From positions 124,001 through 188,000 of the forward strand of contig NZ_JAAHIH010000001.1 in NCBI RefSeq assembly GCF_010671925.1: a stretch of DNA of 64,000 bases. Reading direction: 5' to 3'. A program made the position numbers and the translations under genes. The DNA comes from Moorena sp. SIOASIH. Its GTDB lineage: Bacteria; Cyanobacteriota; Cyanobacteriia; Cyanobacteriales; Coleofasciculaceae. The notes beneath the pieces were generated by a model that was not told the DNA's origin, ran no database searches, and saw only the letters and a program-made list of their open reading frames with translations. Positions 7,859 through 18,000 of this stretch are shown here, piece after piece. Numbering within the stretch: the first letter of the stretch is position 1; each line of letters begins with the position of its first letter.

Positions 7859-10800
7859 TCAACCTTGGCTACCACAAGACCTAGGACTATACCAATTACT
7901 CTTAGGAGTAACATTATTCGGCTCAGCTGTCAAGATAATTGTACCATCCTCGCCAACAGTCCAACCCTGAGCTTCCACTATTTTCTTAGGACGAGGAGGA
8001 GTAGGAGTCTCGACAGTGCGCCGTTTCCCTCTCATGGGCAAGTAACTTACATCAGGAGTGGGAGTAGAGGTAGCTTCTTCGATGTTCTCTTCTTCAGTAT
8101 CAAGGGTAACCCAATCTACTAGTACAGACTGTTGATTGATTGGGTCTAGAGGACTAGGGGGTAAGCCACCTCGTCCAGTAATAATGAATTCACCCAGTTC
8201 ATCTACTGCTACTTTTCCACTCCTGGGACAGTTAGCAACAATTAATGCTGAAGGGTCAACTATTGATGTTGGTAAGAGCTCAGGATCCTGTGCTGAGTTG
8301 GTAATATCCCTGGTCACAGTCCCAGATTGACCACCACTAAGGCTAAGCGCTGCTATTTCACTATTATTATTCTGAAAAGCTAACGATGGGTCTATATTTC
8401 CAGATGGGTCGATAAACGCACTGGTATCTTCCAGTACGTTCATATTGAATAAGCCCTGGAGAGTGATTTTGATGTTTCCGCCATCCCCATCCTGAGCATT
8501 GGCAAATATATCGCTACCTTTGTCATCATTATTTAGAGGCAGCGCTACTAATACTCCACCTTCAATAGTGATATTTCCACCCTTGACTCCATCCCCTGTA
8601 GCATCAGCCAAGATTAAGCTATTGTTATCAAGTATGATCACTCCTGGCACATTGATATCAATAGTTGCTGCTTCTTCATTGTTGGTGGGATTTTTCCCAG
8701 TAGCAGCTACAAGTTGGCCGTTGTCTAGGGTGAGAGAGTCATCAGCCTCAATGGTCAGTTTGCCAGCCTCTCCTAGGTTGCTCTCATCCACCTCACCGTT
8801 CTCATCCGCTTCAGTCTCTGGAAACCCTTGTTCTGTTAATGGGACACCGCTTACTGCTATTCGTGCTCCCTTCTCGACAGTTAGCTCGTCTGTTTCTATA
8901 GTCACATTTTTAGCAGTACCACCTTCGGTTGCTTGAGCGAATATTCCTGCAGGAGATTTGGGATCCTCTGGTAGAGTTCCAGTTAACAACACCGAGTCTT
9001 TAGCGTTGACTTCCACATTTCCGGCTGTACCTGTTTCAGTAGAAGCAGAAATTTCGCTGTTACTTACTGTCAAGGTGTCTACATCTAATTTGATATCACC
9101 ACCGCGAAAGTCAGTTGTGCTTCGAGCATTCAAAACTGCACCATCTGATAGGCGCAAGCTTGGTGTTGTGATCTGAATAAGCCCTCCCTCAGCCTCGGCT
9201 CCGTTTCGAGTTTGGGTGAATATGCCGCTTTCTTCTTTCTTGTTTCCTTTTACCCCAATACCAGAAATTTCTACAAAATCTTCGGCATCGACTCTAATAT
9301 CACCTGCTTTAATTTTGCCTTGAGTAAAAGCTTCTAATCTTCCTCCATCTTTGAGAGATAGAGAGCGAGCTTTAATGGTAATATTCGCCAATTCTCCTTC
9401 TAGGGTTTGATTGTTTCCAGAATCCTTATCCCTTATCTGACTTCTGATTCCGCTGTCCAAGTCGCTAATCTCAATCTTATCCTTAACCGTTATCTCGATA
9501 TTTCCCGGATTTCCACCATTCTCACTCTTAGTCTCAGCAGTGATAAAGCTGTTATTACTCAAGGAAAGTGATCCAGCTTCAATGATTATGTCGTTACCAT
9601 CACCTTTGGCACTACTACTGTTCGATTTCGCTTCAATTTTGGCACGATCTTTCATTATGAAGTTTCCTTCAACTATTATAGTAATCATGCCTGCGTTTCC
9701 AGCTCCTGATGTATTAGCGGTTATACCACTAGAACCTGATCTATTTGGTCCAATCATCGTCAGTAATCCCACACGGATGTCTATCGGACCGCCGTCACCG
9801 GTAGTGTTTCTATCGGTCTTAGCCGTAATTTGGACTTGACCTCTCCTAGATTCAGGATCGCTCGGATTGCGAGAATCAAGCAATAGGGACCTAGCTTGAA
9901 GCTCAATACCCCCGCTCGATCCTGTAGATTTTTGTTTAGCGACATTCTCAATTTTGCTGCCGAATTTCAGCTCAACTGCTCCCCCAGCCAAGATGGTAAT
10001 TTTTCCCCCATCTCCTTTCCCGCCATTAAATATCTGAAGTCGGCTGTTATCGTTGAGGATAACATTACCCAAGACATTTAATAAGATATCCCTGGGACTG
10101 CCTTCTTTATCGTTTTTATCTGTGTTTCGGTCTTCCGGTTGTTCTGTTCTAATGGTACCTTTCTTTTTCAGTTCTACATTGCCACTCACATTGATGGTAA
10201 TGCTGCCGCTATCAGCATCTCCTTTTGTTCTTGCGGAAATACCCGGTGTTTCTTTCTCAGATTCCACCATCAGGGAGCCAGCGGTAATTTGAATACTTCC
10301 TCCTGTTCCACCTTCAGGATCAGTTAAGGTAAAGATTCCATGCTGACTTCCGTCACGAGAAGCAATAATGGAAACTGAGTCATCAGCGGTGATAACAATA
10401 TCACCCCCTTTCTGACCATTAACCTTAGTTATGGTGAAGATTCCCTGCTCTCTTCGAGCCGTCTCTACTGTCAACGAGCCAGCGTCGATAGTAATTTTTC
10501 CCCCTTCTCCACCTTCATCCTCTGTTATGGTAAAGATTCCCTGGCGCTTTTCTCTAGCAGTAGACTTAATCAATACTGAGTTATCAGCACTGATAATAAT
10601 ATCACCACTTTTCCTCCCATTGCTTTTAGTTATGGTAAAAATTCCCTGGTCTTCCTTCTTTTCGGTGTTTTCTACTTCCAAAGAGTCAGCAATAATCCTA
10701 ATGTCACCACCATCAACATTTCCATCTTCTGGCACCAAAGTTTCTATAGCGCTATCCTTAACTACAACATTCCCTTTCTTGACGCCATCGGGAAAATCTA

Positions 10801-11563
10801 AACCCAGCTTGTTACCGTCTCTAGTTAATGCTACTTGTCCTGGTGCGCCCAATCCCGCTAACAGAATATTCCCACCTTGATTGGTGGATATCTTACTATC
10901 TTCAATAACCTTAACATCACCACCGAGCAACAACAGGTTATCAACCGCCAGCTCCTCTAACTTAGCTCGACTGGTAATACTACCACGAGTCATATTACCG
11001 GGAATTTGATTAAAGAAGAACACATTAGGATTAACGGTCAGCAATGGTGAGGGAGGCTCGGGATTAGAGGCACTAAACACTCCTTGATTCCCAAACCCAA
11101 TCCCATCAGCAGTGGTGCCTACAAAAGAACCACGTACATCCAGCTTGGCATTTTTACCAAACAAAATCCCCTTGGGATTAATCAAGAACAAATTTGCTCC
11201 ACCATTGACACCCAAGGTGCCAAAAATATTAGAAGCATTCCCACCAGTTACCCGAGACAGAATATTTTCAATCCCAGCTGGATTAGCAAAATAAACCCTT
11301 TGCCCGTCTCCCACATTAAATTCTAGGAAACTGTGGAACAAATTGATATCTCGGATTGCTCCTCCCTTAATTAGATCAACAATTTTCCCATTTACCTCAC
11401 CTGAGCCCAGGTCTAGCTCTGACCTTTCTCCCGGGAGCAAGGTAGTATCAGGAGTAATCTGAGCATTAGCTTGGTTAGCTAGCAATGCGTACGCTCCACT
11501 AATGGCTAAGCATAGCGCTAAACTTAACTGAGTGTTATAGCGTTTCAACACATCTAATACCAT
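7859..11563 (-). CDS. TpsA exoprotein, long paralogue (filamentous haemagglutinin-like)
   Basis: This 1234-residue protein carries a signal peptide (NQANA/QITPD), a TPS domain (about residues 36-200, with LFLINPKGILFG and NPNVFFFNQIPG), and about 850 residues of beta-helix repeats. Repeated motifs include GIFTIT, GGDIVITADDSVSI, GGSIQITAGSL and GNIEITVKD. The C-terminal region has LIVANCPRSGKVAVDELGEF, ITGRGGLPPSP and a final KKIVEAQGWTVGEDGTIILT that is shared with the short paralogue. The family is exported through a cognate TpsB and usually acts in adhesion, aggregation or contact-dependent effects. No toxin domain is visible at the C-terminus. It is probably first in the minus-strand series tpsA-tpsA-HTH-tpsB. 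Function beyond secretion is not evident. Confidence 0.9.
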   Translation of the reverse strand: MVLDVLKRYNTQLSLALCLAISGAYALLANQANAQITPDTTLLPGERSELDLGSGEVNGKIVDLIKGGAIRDINLFHSFLEFNVGDGQRVYFANPAGIENILSRVTGGNASNIFGTLGVNGGANLFLINPKGILFGKNAKLDVRGSFVGTTADGIGFGNQGVFSASNPEPPSPLLTVNPNVFFFNQIPGNMTRGSITSRAKLEELAVDNLLLLGGDVKVIEDSKISTNQGGNILLAGLGAPGQVALTRDGNKLGLDFPDGVKKGNVVVKDSAIETLVPEDGNVDGGDIRIIADSLEVENTEKKEDQGIFTITKSNGRKSGDIIISADNSVLIKSTAREKRQGIFTITEDEGGEGGKITIDAGSLTVETARREQGIFTITKVNGQKGGDIVITADDSVSIIASRDGSQHGIFTLTDPEGGTGGSIQITAGSLMVESEKETPGISARTKGDADSGSITINVSGNVELKKKGTIRTEQPEDRNTDKNDKEGSPRDILLNVLGNVILNDNSRLQIFNGGKGDGGKITILAGGAVELKFGSKIENVAKQKSTGSSGGIELQARSLLLDSRNPSDPESRRGQVQITAKTDRNTTGDGGPIDIRVGLLTMIGPNRSGSSGITANTSGAGNAGMITIIVEGNFIMKDRAKIEAKSNSSSAKGDGNDIIIEAGSLSLSNNSFITAETKSENGGNPGNIEITVKDKIEISDLDSGIRSQIRDKDSGNNQTLEGELANITIKARSLSLKDGGRLEAFTQGKIKAGDIRVDAEDFVEISGIGVKGNKKEESGIFTQTRNGAEAEGGLIQITTPSLRLSDGAVLNARSTTDFRGGDIKLDVDTLTVSNSEISASTETGTAGNVEVNAKDSVLLTGTLPEDPKSPAGIFAQATEGGTAKNVTIETDELTVEKGARIAVSGVPLTEQGFPETEADENGEVDESNLGEAGKLTIEADDSLTLDNGQLVAATGKNPTNNEEAATIDINVPGVIILDNNSLILADATGDGVKGGNITIEGGVLVALPLNNDDKGSDIFANAQDGDGGNIKITLQGLFNMNVLEDTSAFIDPSGNIDPSLAFQNNNSEIAALSLSGGQSGTVTRDITNSAQDPELLPTSIVDPSALIVANCPRSGKVAVDELGEFIITGRGGLPPSPLDPINQQSVLVDWVTLDTEEENIEEATSTPTPDVSYLPMRGKRRTVETPTPPRPKKIVEAQGWTVGEDGTIILTAEPNNVTPKSNWYSPRSCGSQG

Positions 11564-12179
11564 GGGATTGGTTCTGCTCCTGATCTTGGGGAAGGTTAGT
11601 TAGCTTCAGCTATCAGTTATCAGTTATCAGCTTGCCCATTGGCGTACGCTACGTGGGGTTTATTTCAAGCTAACAGCTGACTGCTGATTGCTGACAACTG
11701 ACGTTTGATTAATAGTCGCTTGAAGCTGCTATTGCTAGTAGCAATACTAATTATTACTGCACGGAATAAATAATAATAACAGAATTTATTATACCTATAC
11801 TTTCTAGCCATTGATGTAAAGTTTTGTGAAATAATGTTAGCTAGGGTTACAGAGATGGGTAAGGGTTCTACTAGATAATAGAGATAACCAAGGGATATAG
11901 GGAGCCGAAATCAATAGTAATAATTTTTGTTCCCGATTCCCGATTCCCGATTCCCTTTGCTATAGACAGTCTGCTACGGCAGTTTGCATCACTATCAAGT
12001 ACACTGGATTTTATCCTTCTTCCCTCTTCTCTACTCCCTGCTCCCTCTTCCCTGCTCTGTGCTCCCTGCTCTGTGCTCCCTGCTCCCTGCTCCCTGCTCC
12101 CTGCTCCCTGCTCCCTGTTCCCTCAAACCCAGAGATTTGTACCTCATGGGTATAAGACTTGCTATAAATAGATAGACTC
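11564..12179. repeat. Intergenic repeats including heptamer arrays with a conserved tail
   Basis: No gene is supported. Short TATCAGT/ACAGCTG-type repeats lie at 11600-11700. A heptamer array (TTCCCGA) at 11931-11958 ends CCCTTTGCTATA, and is preceded by AGTAATAATTTTTG. A second array of CTCCCTG units spans about 12010-12123, followed by CAGAGATTTGTACCTCATGG and a TTGCTATA. The same flanking modules recur at several other arrays in the window. Confidence 0.65.
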
Positions 12180-13082
12180 ATGACAATGCCCAACTTTTTA
12201 ATCCTAGGTGCAGCTAAGGCTGGAACTACTTCAATTTATCGATATCTAAAGCAGCATCCGCAAATCTACATGAGTCCTGCCAAGGAACCTAGGTTTTTTG
12301 CTTTTGAAGGGGAAAATTTAGATTTTCGTGGGTTAGGAGATGAAAAAGAAGCTGATTTCATGGTCACTGATATTGACGCCTATCGTGCCCTCTTTAAAAA
12401 GGTAACTAATCAAGTAGCTATTGGTGAAGCATCTACAAGTTATCTCTACATTGCGAAATCTGTTGAACGCATAAAGTACTACATTCCTAAAGCCAAACTG
12501 ATCGCCATTCTTCGAGATCCAGCAGAAAGAGCCTATTCCAACTATTTACATTTACTCAAGCAAGAGCGCGAACCATTGGATTTTGCTGAGGCTCTTGCCC
12601 AAGAAGAGGAGCGCATTCAAAATAACTGGTGGTCCTTCTGGCACTATAAACACCAGGGACTTTACTATGTCCAAATGAAGCGTTATTATGATGTGTTTGA
12701 AAAAAGCCAGATTAAGGTTTATCTATACGAAGATTTGAATAATAATCCTCTAGGTATGCTGAAAGATATGTTTGGTTTTTTGGAGATAGACGATACCTTT
12801 ACCCCAGATATATCTGAAAAAGTTAGGCAAGCTCCTCGCCTTCCCAAGAACAAAGCGTTGGAATCATTTTTGAGCCAACCGCACCCAGTTAAATCAATTC
12901 TGAGTCCATTGCTTCCTAGTAGCCTAAGGGATAAACTAGTTAACAAGATTAGATATTTAAATCGTGGGAAACCTAAGTTATCACCAGCAGTGCGGAAGCA
13001 ATTGATTGAATTCTATCGCGAAGATATCCTCCAGCTTCAAGATTTGATTGGTCGGGATCTTTCCCAATGGCTAAAGTGTTGA
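12180..13082 (+). CDS. PAPS-dependent sulfotransferase family protein
   Basis: This 300-residue protein starts with the 5'-phosphosulfate-binding loop ILGAAKAGTTSIYRYLKQHP (about residues 7-26) and has the 3'-phosphate-binding motif ILRDPAERAYSNYLH (about residues 116-130). Both are hallmarks of Sulfotransfer_1/3 enzymes, which move sulfate from PAPS to a hydroxyl or amine acceptor. Length fits the family. The acceptor cannot be read from sequence; carbohydrate or secondary-metabolite targets are common in cyanobacteria. ATG codons at 12180 and 12186 are both possible and differ by two residues. The gene stands alone, preceded by heptamer repeats and followed by a strong hairpin at 13159-13189. 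Confidence 0.88.
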   Translation: MTMPNFLILGAAKAGTTSIYRYLKQHPQIYMSPAKEPRFFAFEGENLDFRGLGDEKEADFMVTDIDAYRALFKKVTNQVAIGEASTSYLYIAKSVERIKYYIPKAKLIAILRDPAERAYSNYLHLLKQEREPLDFAEALAQEEERIQNNWWSFWHYKHQGLYYVQMKRYYDVFEKSQIKVYLYEDLNNNPLGMLKDMFGFLEIDDTFTPDISEKVRQAPRLPKNKALESFLSQPHPVKSILSPLLPSSLRDKLVNKIRYLNRGKPKLSPAVRKQLIEFYREDILQLQDLIGRDLSQWLKC

Positions 13083-13158
13083 AAATTAAGTGAACAAGTA
13101 AGTTGACAATTATAAGTTGACAATTAAGTTAAGTAAGTTAAGCTGTAAGCATTCAGCA

Positions 13159-13189
13159 GTAAGCCGTGAGCTAAAATCTCACGGCTTAC
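13159..13189 (+). terminator. Strong hairpin downstream of the sulfotransferase
   Basis: GTAAGCCGTGAG and CTCACGGCTTAC form a perfect 12-bp stem with a 7-base loop, followed by TTTTG. It lies 76 bases after the stop and fits a Rho-independent terminator. It also resembles dispersed GTAAGCATTCAGC-type repeats near 16370 and 27400, so it may be a repeat doing double duty. Confidence 0.5.
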
Positions 13190-13193
13190 TTTT

Positions 13194-13352
13194 GTTCCCT
13201 ATTCCCTATTCCCTATTCCCTATTCCCTATTCCCTTTGCTATACACAGGGGTGCATCTCCTAAAAGCTGTTTGACCTGATGGTGCGTTACGGGTCGGGCT
13301 GTTTCAAGCAGAAAGAGGCGGAAAATCAGGGCTAGCCCGCCCCTAACGCACC
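13194..13352. repeat. TTCCCTA heptamer array followed by a long imperfect palindrome
   Basis: TTCCCTA units at about 13194-13231 end with CCCTTTGCTATA. An imperfect palindrome follows at 13281-13352 (GGTGCGTTACGGGTCGGGCT pairing with AGCCCGCCCCTAACGCACC). Similar GGTGCG...CGCACC elements occur at 24081-24179 and 59516-59593. Confidence 0.6.
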
Positions 13353-13438
13353 CTACGCAACATTTCCTAGAAAGTAATAAAATGTAAATAAACTTAAAAA
13401 CTATTTATAAAATAATCTGGATCAAGACTTGACAAGCG

Positions 13439-14956
13439 ATGAAAAATGTGTTAAAAAAAGAAGCCAATGGGGATTCTAATCCTGGGATGTCCTATAGCCA
13501 GGAAGATTGGGCAAGAGGTTATGAGTCCCAACCGGGGGAATACGATTATTGGATTGATCAGGTAGAAGGGGAAATTCCTGGGGAGTTGCAGGGGACTTGG
13601 TTAAGGAATGGTCCTGGTTTGCTGGATATTAATGGTTACCCGGTGCATCATCCGTTTGATGGGGATGGGATGATTTGTGCGATCGCATTTAATCACGGTC
13701 GAGCTCATTTTCGCAATCGGTTTGTGCGCACAGAGGGCTTCTTAGCGGAACAGAAAGCGGGGAAACCCCTTTACCGAGGAGTGTTTGGCACTCAGAAGCC
13801 TGGGGGTTGGTTAGCGAATCTATTTGATATCCAATTCAAAAATATTGCGAATACCAATGTAATCTACTGGGGTGGCAAGCTCTTAGCCTTATGGGAAGCA
13901 GCTAAACCTTACGGTTTGGACCCCCATACCCTTGAAACTTTGGGTGAAGATAACTTGGATGGAGTATTAGCAGGGGGTGAATTCTTTGCTGCTCATCCTT
14001 GGATTGACCCTAGTAGTAAACAAGATGGTGGTCAACCCTGTCTGGTAAATTTCGGGATTCAGCCAGGTCTGTCTACCAAAATTACTATTTACGAATTGGA
14101 CCCAACCGGTAAACTATTACGACGCCAAGCTTATATTGTTGCTGGTTTTGCCTTTATCCACGATTTTGCGATTACCCCAAATTACTGTATTTTCTTCCAA
14201 AATCCTGTTAGCTATAATCCCCTTCCATTCCTATTGGGATATCGAGGAGCTGGTGAGTGTTTGGCATATCAGCCTGAACAACCGACCAGGATTGTAGTGA
14301 TTCCTCGTAAACAGAATACAGAGGAAGTCAAAATCCTAGAAACCCAATCGGGCTTTATCTTCCATCACGCTAATGCTTTTGAGCAAGATGGCAAGATTTA
14401 TGTTGATTCCATTTGCTACGAGTCATTATCAGCAGTAGACGTAGGTAGTGATTTCCGGAAAGTTGATTTTAATGCGATCGCACCAGGGCAACTCTGGCGC
14501 TTTAGTTTAAACTTAACGGAGAAAACCGTAGCGAGTAAGTTGTTAGAAGAGCGCTGTTGCGAGTTTCCTAGCATTCACCCTAATTGTGTAGGAAATCCCT
14601 ATCGCTACTTATTTATCGGAGCTGCTGATCATCCCACCGACAATGCACCATTACAAGGGATTCTAAAAATAGATACGGCAACAAAGACACAACAATTCTG
14701 GAGTGCTGCACCAAAGGGTTTTGTAAATGAACCAATGTTTGTGCCACGACCCAATGCTGAACTAGAAGATGATGGTTGGGTATTGACCTTAGTATATGAT
14801 GCTAGTCATCACCGGTCTGATCTAGTAATATTAAATGGTCGTGATTTAACTAGTGGACCGGTAGCAACACTCCACTTGAAGCATCATATCCCTTACGGTT
14901 TACACGGTAGCTGGAGTTGTGAGTTGTTGGGAGTTGGGTTGGAGGTTGAAGGTTAG
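13439..14956 (+). CDS. Carotenoid/apocarotenoid cleavage oxygenase (RPE65 family)
   Basis: This 505-residue protein has the full RPE65/CCD beta-propeller layout, starting with GELQGTWLRNGPGLLDI and HHPFDGDGMICA. The four iron-ligand histidines expected for the family are visible in FAAHPWID, FIHDFAIT, FHHANAFEQDGK and LHGSWS. These enzymes use non-haem Fe(II) and O2 to cleave carotenoid or apocarotenoid double bonds. The Synechocystis relative makes retinal from apo-carotenals, and the best guess here is a similar apocarotenal oxygenase. The substrate is not determined. The last codons (GLEVEG) run into a GGTTGAA repeat, so the C-terminus may have been altered by repeat insertion. No operon partner is evident. 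Confidence 0.9.
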   Translation: MKNVLKKEANGDSNPGMSYSQEDWARGYESQPGEYDYWIDQVEGEIPGELQGTWLRNGPGLLDINGYPVHHPFDGDGMICAIAFNHGRAHFRNRFVRTEGFLAEQKAGKPLYRGVFGTQKPGGWLANLFDIQFKNIANTNVIYWGGKLLALWEAAKPYGLDPHTLETLGEDNLDGVLAGGEFFAAHPWIDPSSKQDGGQPCLVNFGIQPGLSTKITIYELDPTGKLLRRQAYIVAGFAFIHDFAITPNYCIFFQNPVSYNPLPFLLGYRGAGECLAYQPEQPTRIVVIPRKQNTEEVKILETQSGFIFHHANAFEQDGKIYVDSICYESLSAVDVGSDFRKVDFNAIAPGQLWRFSLNLTEKTVASKLLEERCCEFPSIHPNCVGNPYRYLFIGAADHPTDNAPLQGILKIDTATKTQQFWSAAPKGFVNEPMFVPRPNAELEDDGWVLTLVYDASHHRSDLVILNGRDLTSGPVATLHLKHHIPYGLHGSWSCELLGVGLEVEG

Positions 14957-15186
14957 TTGGTTGTTCGCGTAGCGTGGCCTTTTGGCCAAGGTTGAAGGTT
15001 GAAGGTTGAAGGTTAGTTGGTTGTTCGCGTAGCGTGGCCTTTTGGCCAAGGTTGAAGGTTGCAGGTTACAGGTTGCAGGTTAGAGGTTGTTCGCGTAGCG
15101 TGGCCTTTTGGCCAAGGTTGAACGCGATGGACGAAGTCCCGCTTTGCTGCGAAGCGCGTGGCCTTTTGGCCAAGGTTACAGGTTGA
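14957..15186. repeat. GGTTGAA heptamers with at least three palindromic-element copies
   Basis: GGTTGAAGGTT-type units alternate with copies of GTTCGCGTAGCGTGGCC-TTTT-GGCC (first copy 14963-14987, then near 15024 and 15090). A longer form around 15120-15175 includes GCGATGGACGAAGTCCCGC. The pattern suggests the palindrome and heptamers amplify together. Nothing coding is seen to the next gene at 15343. Confidence 0.8.
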
Positions 15187-15342
15187 GGGGTTTGTGACAG
15201 TTTAAACTTTAACTAAAAACTTTTAACCAACGGAGATAATTGAGCTAAACTTATAAGTTATTGAGCTTGCAGGGGAATTATAGGGTTGGAGCTTTGATGG
15301 TTAAAGCTAAGCTAATAACAGAATTTTCCTGGAGGGTGCCAG

Positions 15343-16308
15343 ATGAAATTCAGCGTTGTCATCACGACTTATAATCGCCTAGATCTACTCAAGCGTGCGA
15401 TTGAAAGCGCGCTTGCTCAGACGTTCCCCTGTGAAATTGTTATCGTTGACAACGGTTCGTCTGATGGTACCGAAGGTTATGTCAAAGAGCGCAGTGAAGC
15501 CTTGATACGTGCTGGTGAACAGAGCTTGGTTTATCACCGAAATTCCTACAATAGGGGTCACTCGAAAGCGGTAAATCAAGGGGTAGAGTTGGCAAGTGGT
15601 GATTGGATCAAGCTGTTGGATGATGATGACTACTTAGCCAGGAACTGTATTGAAGAAATGGCTGATGCGATCGCATTACATCCGAAAGCAGTGATTTGCT
15701 CTTGCCAATCGGCTCAAGTAGATACCTTAGGAGTAGAACTAAGTGTAACACGGCGAGTGGGTTCACGGCAAAGGTTATATATTGCCCAAGAAGACATTCA
15801 TTATGGAATGCTTCTGGAAATGGTACCGTTTGGGACCCCAGTACAAGTCGCTTTCTCCCGTGATGAGTTTCTCAGTTCTGGTGGTTGGGATTCTAGCTTA
15901 GATACCAACTTTGATGATATCGATTCCTGGATTAAAATCGCTCAGTTTGGGGATGCTATATTTATCAATAAGTGTTTAGCTTACCGGACGGTTTGGTCTG
16001 GTGCTTATAATCACAAGTTTTCGTTCGAGAAACGTCTGAAGACCCATATTTCCATTAAGGAAAAAATCTATGCACAAATCAGTGATAAATACCAAGGTAA
16101 AGTGCCATTACTGTGGGAGCTGGGAGCTTATCTGAGATTACATTGGGGCTTAGTAGCTCTTAAACGAGGTAAGTTGCTCAGTGCCGCTAAATTACTGTTT
16201 CCTGAGTGTTTTTCACCGATTGCTTTCTCACCCATTGCTTGGAAGTTGCTGTTACTTAGAAATACTCTAGGCTGCGACCCCTCATTATACCACAAGTTGC
16301 CGGTTTAA
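15343..16308 (+). CDS. Family 2 glycosyltransferase
   Basis: This 321-residue protein opens with the GT-A signature FSVVITTYNRLDLLKRAIES, followed by IVDNGSSDGTEGY and the metal-binding WIKLLDDDDYLARN (about residues 86-100). Together these define an inverting GT2 enzyme using a nucleotide-diphosphate sugar. There is no clear transmembrane segment, so a cytoplasmic or peripheral location is likely. GGAGG lies shortly before the ATG (TTTTCCTGGAGGGTGCCAG, then ATG), supporting the start. Acceptor and sugar cannot be assigned; nearby genes do not form a polysaccharide cluster. Confidence 0.87.
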   Translation: MKFSVVITTYNRLDLLKRAIESALAQTFPCEIVIVDNGSSDGTEGYVKERSEALIRAGEQSLVYHRNSYNRGHSKAVNQGVELASGDWIKLLDDDDYLARNCIEEMADAIALHPKAVICSCQSAQVDTLGVELSVTRRVGSRQRLYIAQEDIHYGMLLEMVPFGTPVQVAFSRDEFLSSGGWDSSLDTNFDDIDSWIKIAQFGDAIFINKCLAYRTVWSGAYNHKFSFEKRLKTHISIKEKIYAQISDKYQGKVPLLWELGAYLRLHWGLVALKRGKLLSAAKLLFPECFSPIAFSPIAWKLLLLRNTLGCDPSLYHKLPV

Positions 16309-16609
16309 CGGGGCAACTAACTTAAATCATTGGTCATTCATTGGTCAATTGGAAATTGCCTATGGACGTAAGCATTCAGCCGTCAGCGGTCAGCGGTCAG
16401 CTTCAAATCAACCTATGCAGGCCTATGGCCACGCTGCGCGAACGGGAGAATTTAAGATTGAGAGATTAATTAGAATTGAAAGTCTGGGTAAAAGCCCATC
16501 TAAGCATATGCTGATAGTTGATAGCTGATAGCTGATAGCTGAATGCTTACCTATTGACCATTAACCATTTTCTTTAACACAAAGTGATTAATTAGTCAAG
16601 TGACAGCTC

Positions 16610-17933
16610 CTACGCTGACCCGTTGGGTTCAGCGTAGGCTTCCCAGCCAATCCGGGCATCCCTTAAGAGGCGCTGGGCTTTAAGAACGGACTGCCCTGCC
16701 GCTCTATTTCGTATATTGATCGCAGCATTGTGGTCGCGTTCGCGTAGCGTCGCCTTCGGCGAATCCAAACTGCATCCGCAATAGGGACAATCATGCCACC
16801 GAACATGCAGCTTTTTAGGGACTTTTTTGCCGCAATTGGAGCAATTCTGTGAAGTATTCAAGGCACTTACCGGTACCGTCAACAAACCAGCATTTAAGGC
16901 TTTGTTTGTTAGGATCGCCAGAAAGCTTGACCACCCAGCATCCAACACAGATTTAGCCAATCGGGATTTAGCCATCCCTTTTACGTTTAACTTTTCGTGA
17001 GCAACTACATCATATTTTGACAGCAAATAATTGGCTGTTTTAAAGTGAAAATATTTTCGCTTATCGGCGACATTCTTGTGTTGCTTTCCAAGTTGTTTGA
17101 TAGCTTTCAGTCTATTGTTACTTCCTTTTTTCCGTCGAGATACCCGTTTTTGAATAACTTTTAATCTTTTTTGGGCTTTTCGATAATACTGGGGAATATC
17201 AATGGTTTCTCCTTCCGAAGTGGTTAAAAACTCCTTAAGGCCAACGTCAATCCCAACTATTGAATTAGGGTTGATATCAGGCTTAACTTTCGGCGTTCGC
17301 CTTTGGCGTGGCCTACGGCCAAGCCGACGCTGCGCGAACAGGCACTGTTTTGTCTTCTAGAGACAGAACCAAGTAGTAGCCATCACATTTCTTGCTAATA
17401 GATGCAGTTTTAATTTTGAATCCGTCAGGAATAGGGCGATGCAGGACAACCTTGACCATACCTATTTTTGGGAGGTTGATCAGATTACCCTCTAGGCATT
17501 CGTCCTTGATCTGTGGATAGGTAAAAGTACGGTAGCGGTGACGTTTTTTGAACCTAGGTTTGCCGCTTCGTTTTCCGTTGATGTCTCCTTTGATAAATCT
17601 ATCAAAGGCTAGCTTTACCCTTTTGACCACATCCTGAAGCACTTGGGAATGAATATCTTTATACCAAGGGTGAGTCTTTTTGAGACTAGGTAAATATTTC
17701 TTCTGGCTGTAATAATCCGGGTTTTCTCTCAATTCGGAAATATGACAAACAAGAGGACAGGCGTTAATAGAACAGCGATTCTGCTCGTACCAATTGAACC
17801 GTTCGCGTAGCGTCGGCTTTGCCGAATCAGCCAAAAGGTAATTGTACTGAGCGCACAGCATAGACAACCAGTTGTCTATCTGTCTTTTTTGTTCTTTTGT
17901 TGGCTTCAATCGGTATTGGTAAGCAATTCTCAC
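16610..17933 (-). pseudogene. Disrupted TnpB (IS200/IS605 or IS1341-type), invaded three times by a palindromic repeat
   Basis: An N-terminal part (17313-17933) begins [20 protein letters not shown]. It is cut by a palindromic element at 17294-17340 whose length shifts the frame. In the new frame the core continues ([18 protein letters not shown], Ruv[19 protein letters not shown], Ruv[13 protein letters not shown]...CPYCGCSLD, zinc ribbon; RDHNAAINI, RuvC-III). Two further copies sit in frame: residues [11 protein letters not shown] near the N-terminus (17804-17828), and SPKATLRE between LD and RDHNAAINI in the zinc ribbon (16730-16755). The right end keeps a hairpin (CTACGCTGA...TCAGCGTAG, 16607-16638) and ends near 16600. 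Intact family members are RNA-guided nucleases; this one should not be functional unless frameshifting restores it. Confidence 0.88.
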
Positions 17934-18000
17934 CGTGTTGCCCTCTTGTTTATCGACCTATTACAATCATACTATACGTACAGTCACATGGTAAGTCATA

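Noticed and set aside
7859..11563. CdiA-like toxin C-terminus on the long TpsA
   Set aside because: No VENN-type motif or toxin domain is seen, and no small immunity gene follows; the tail is shared with the short paralogue.
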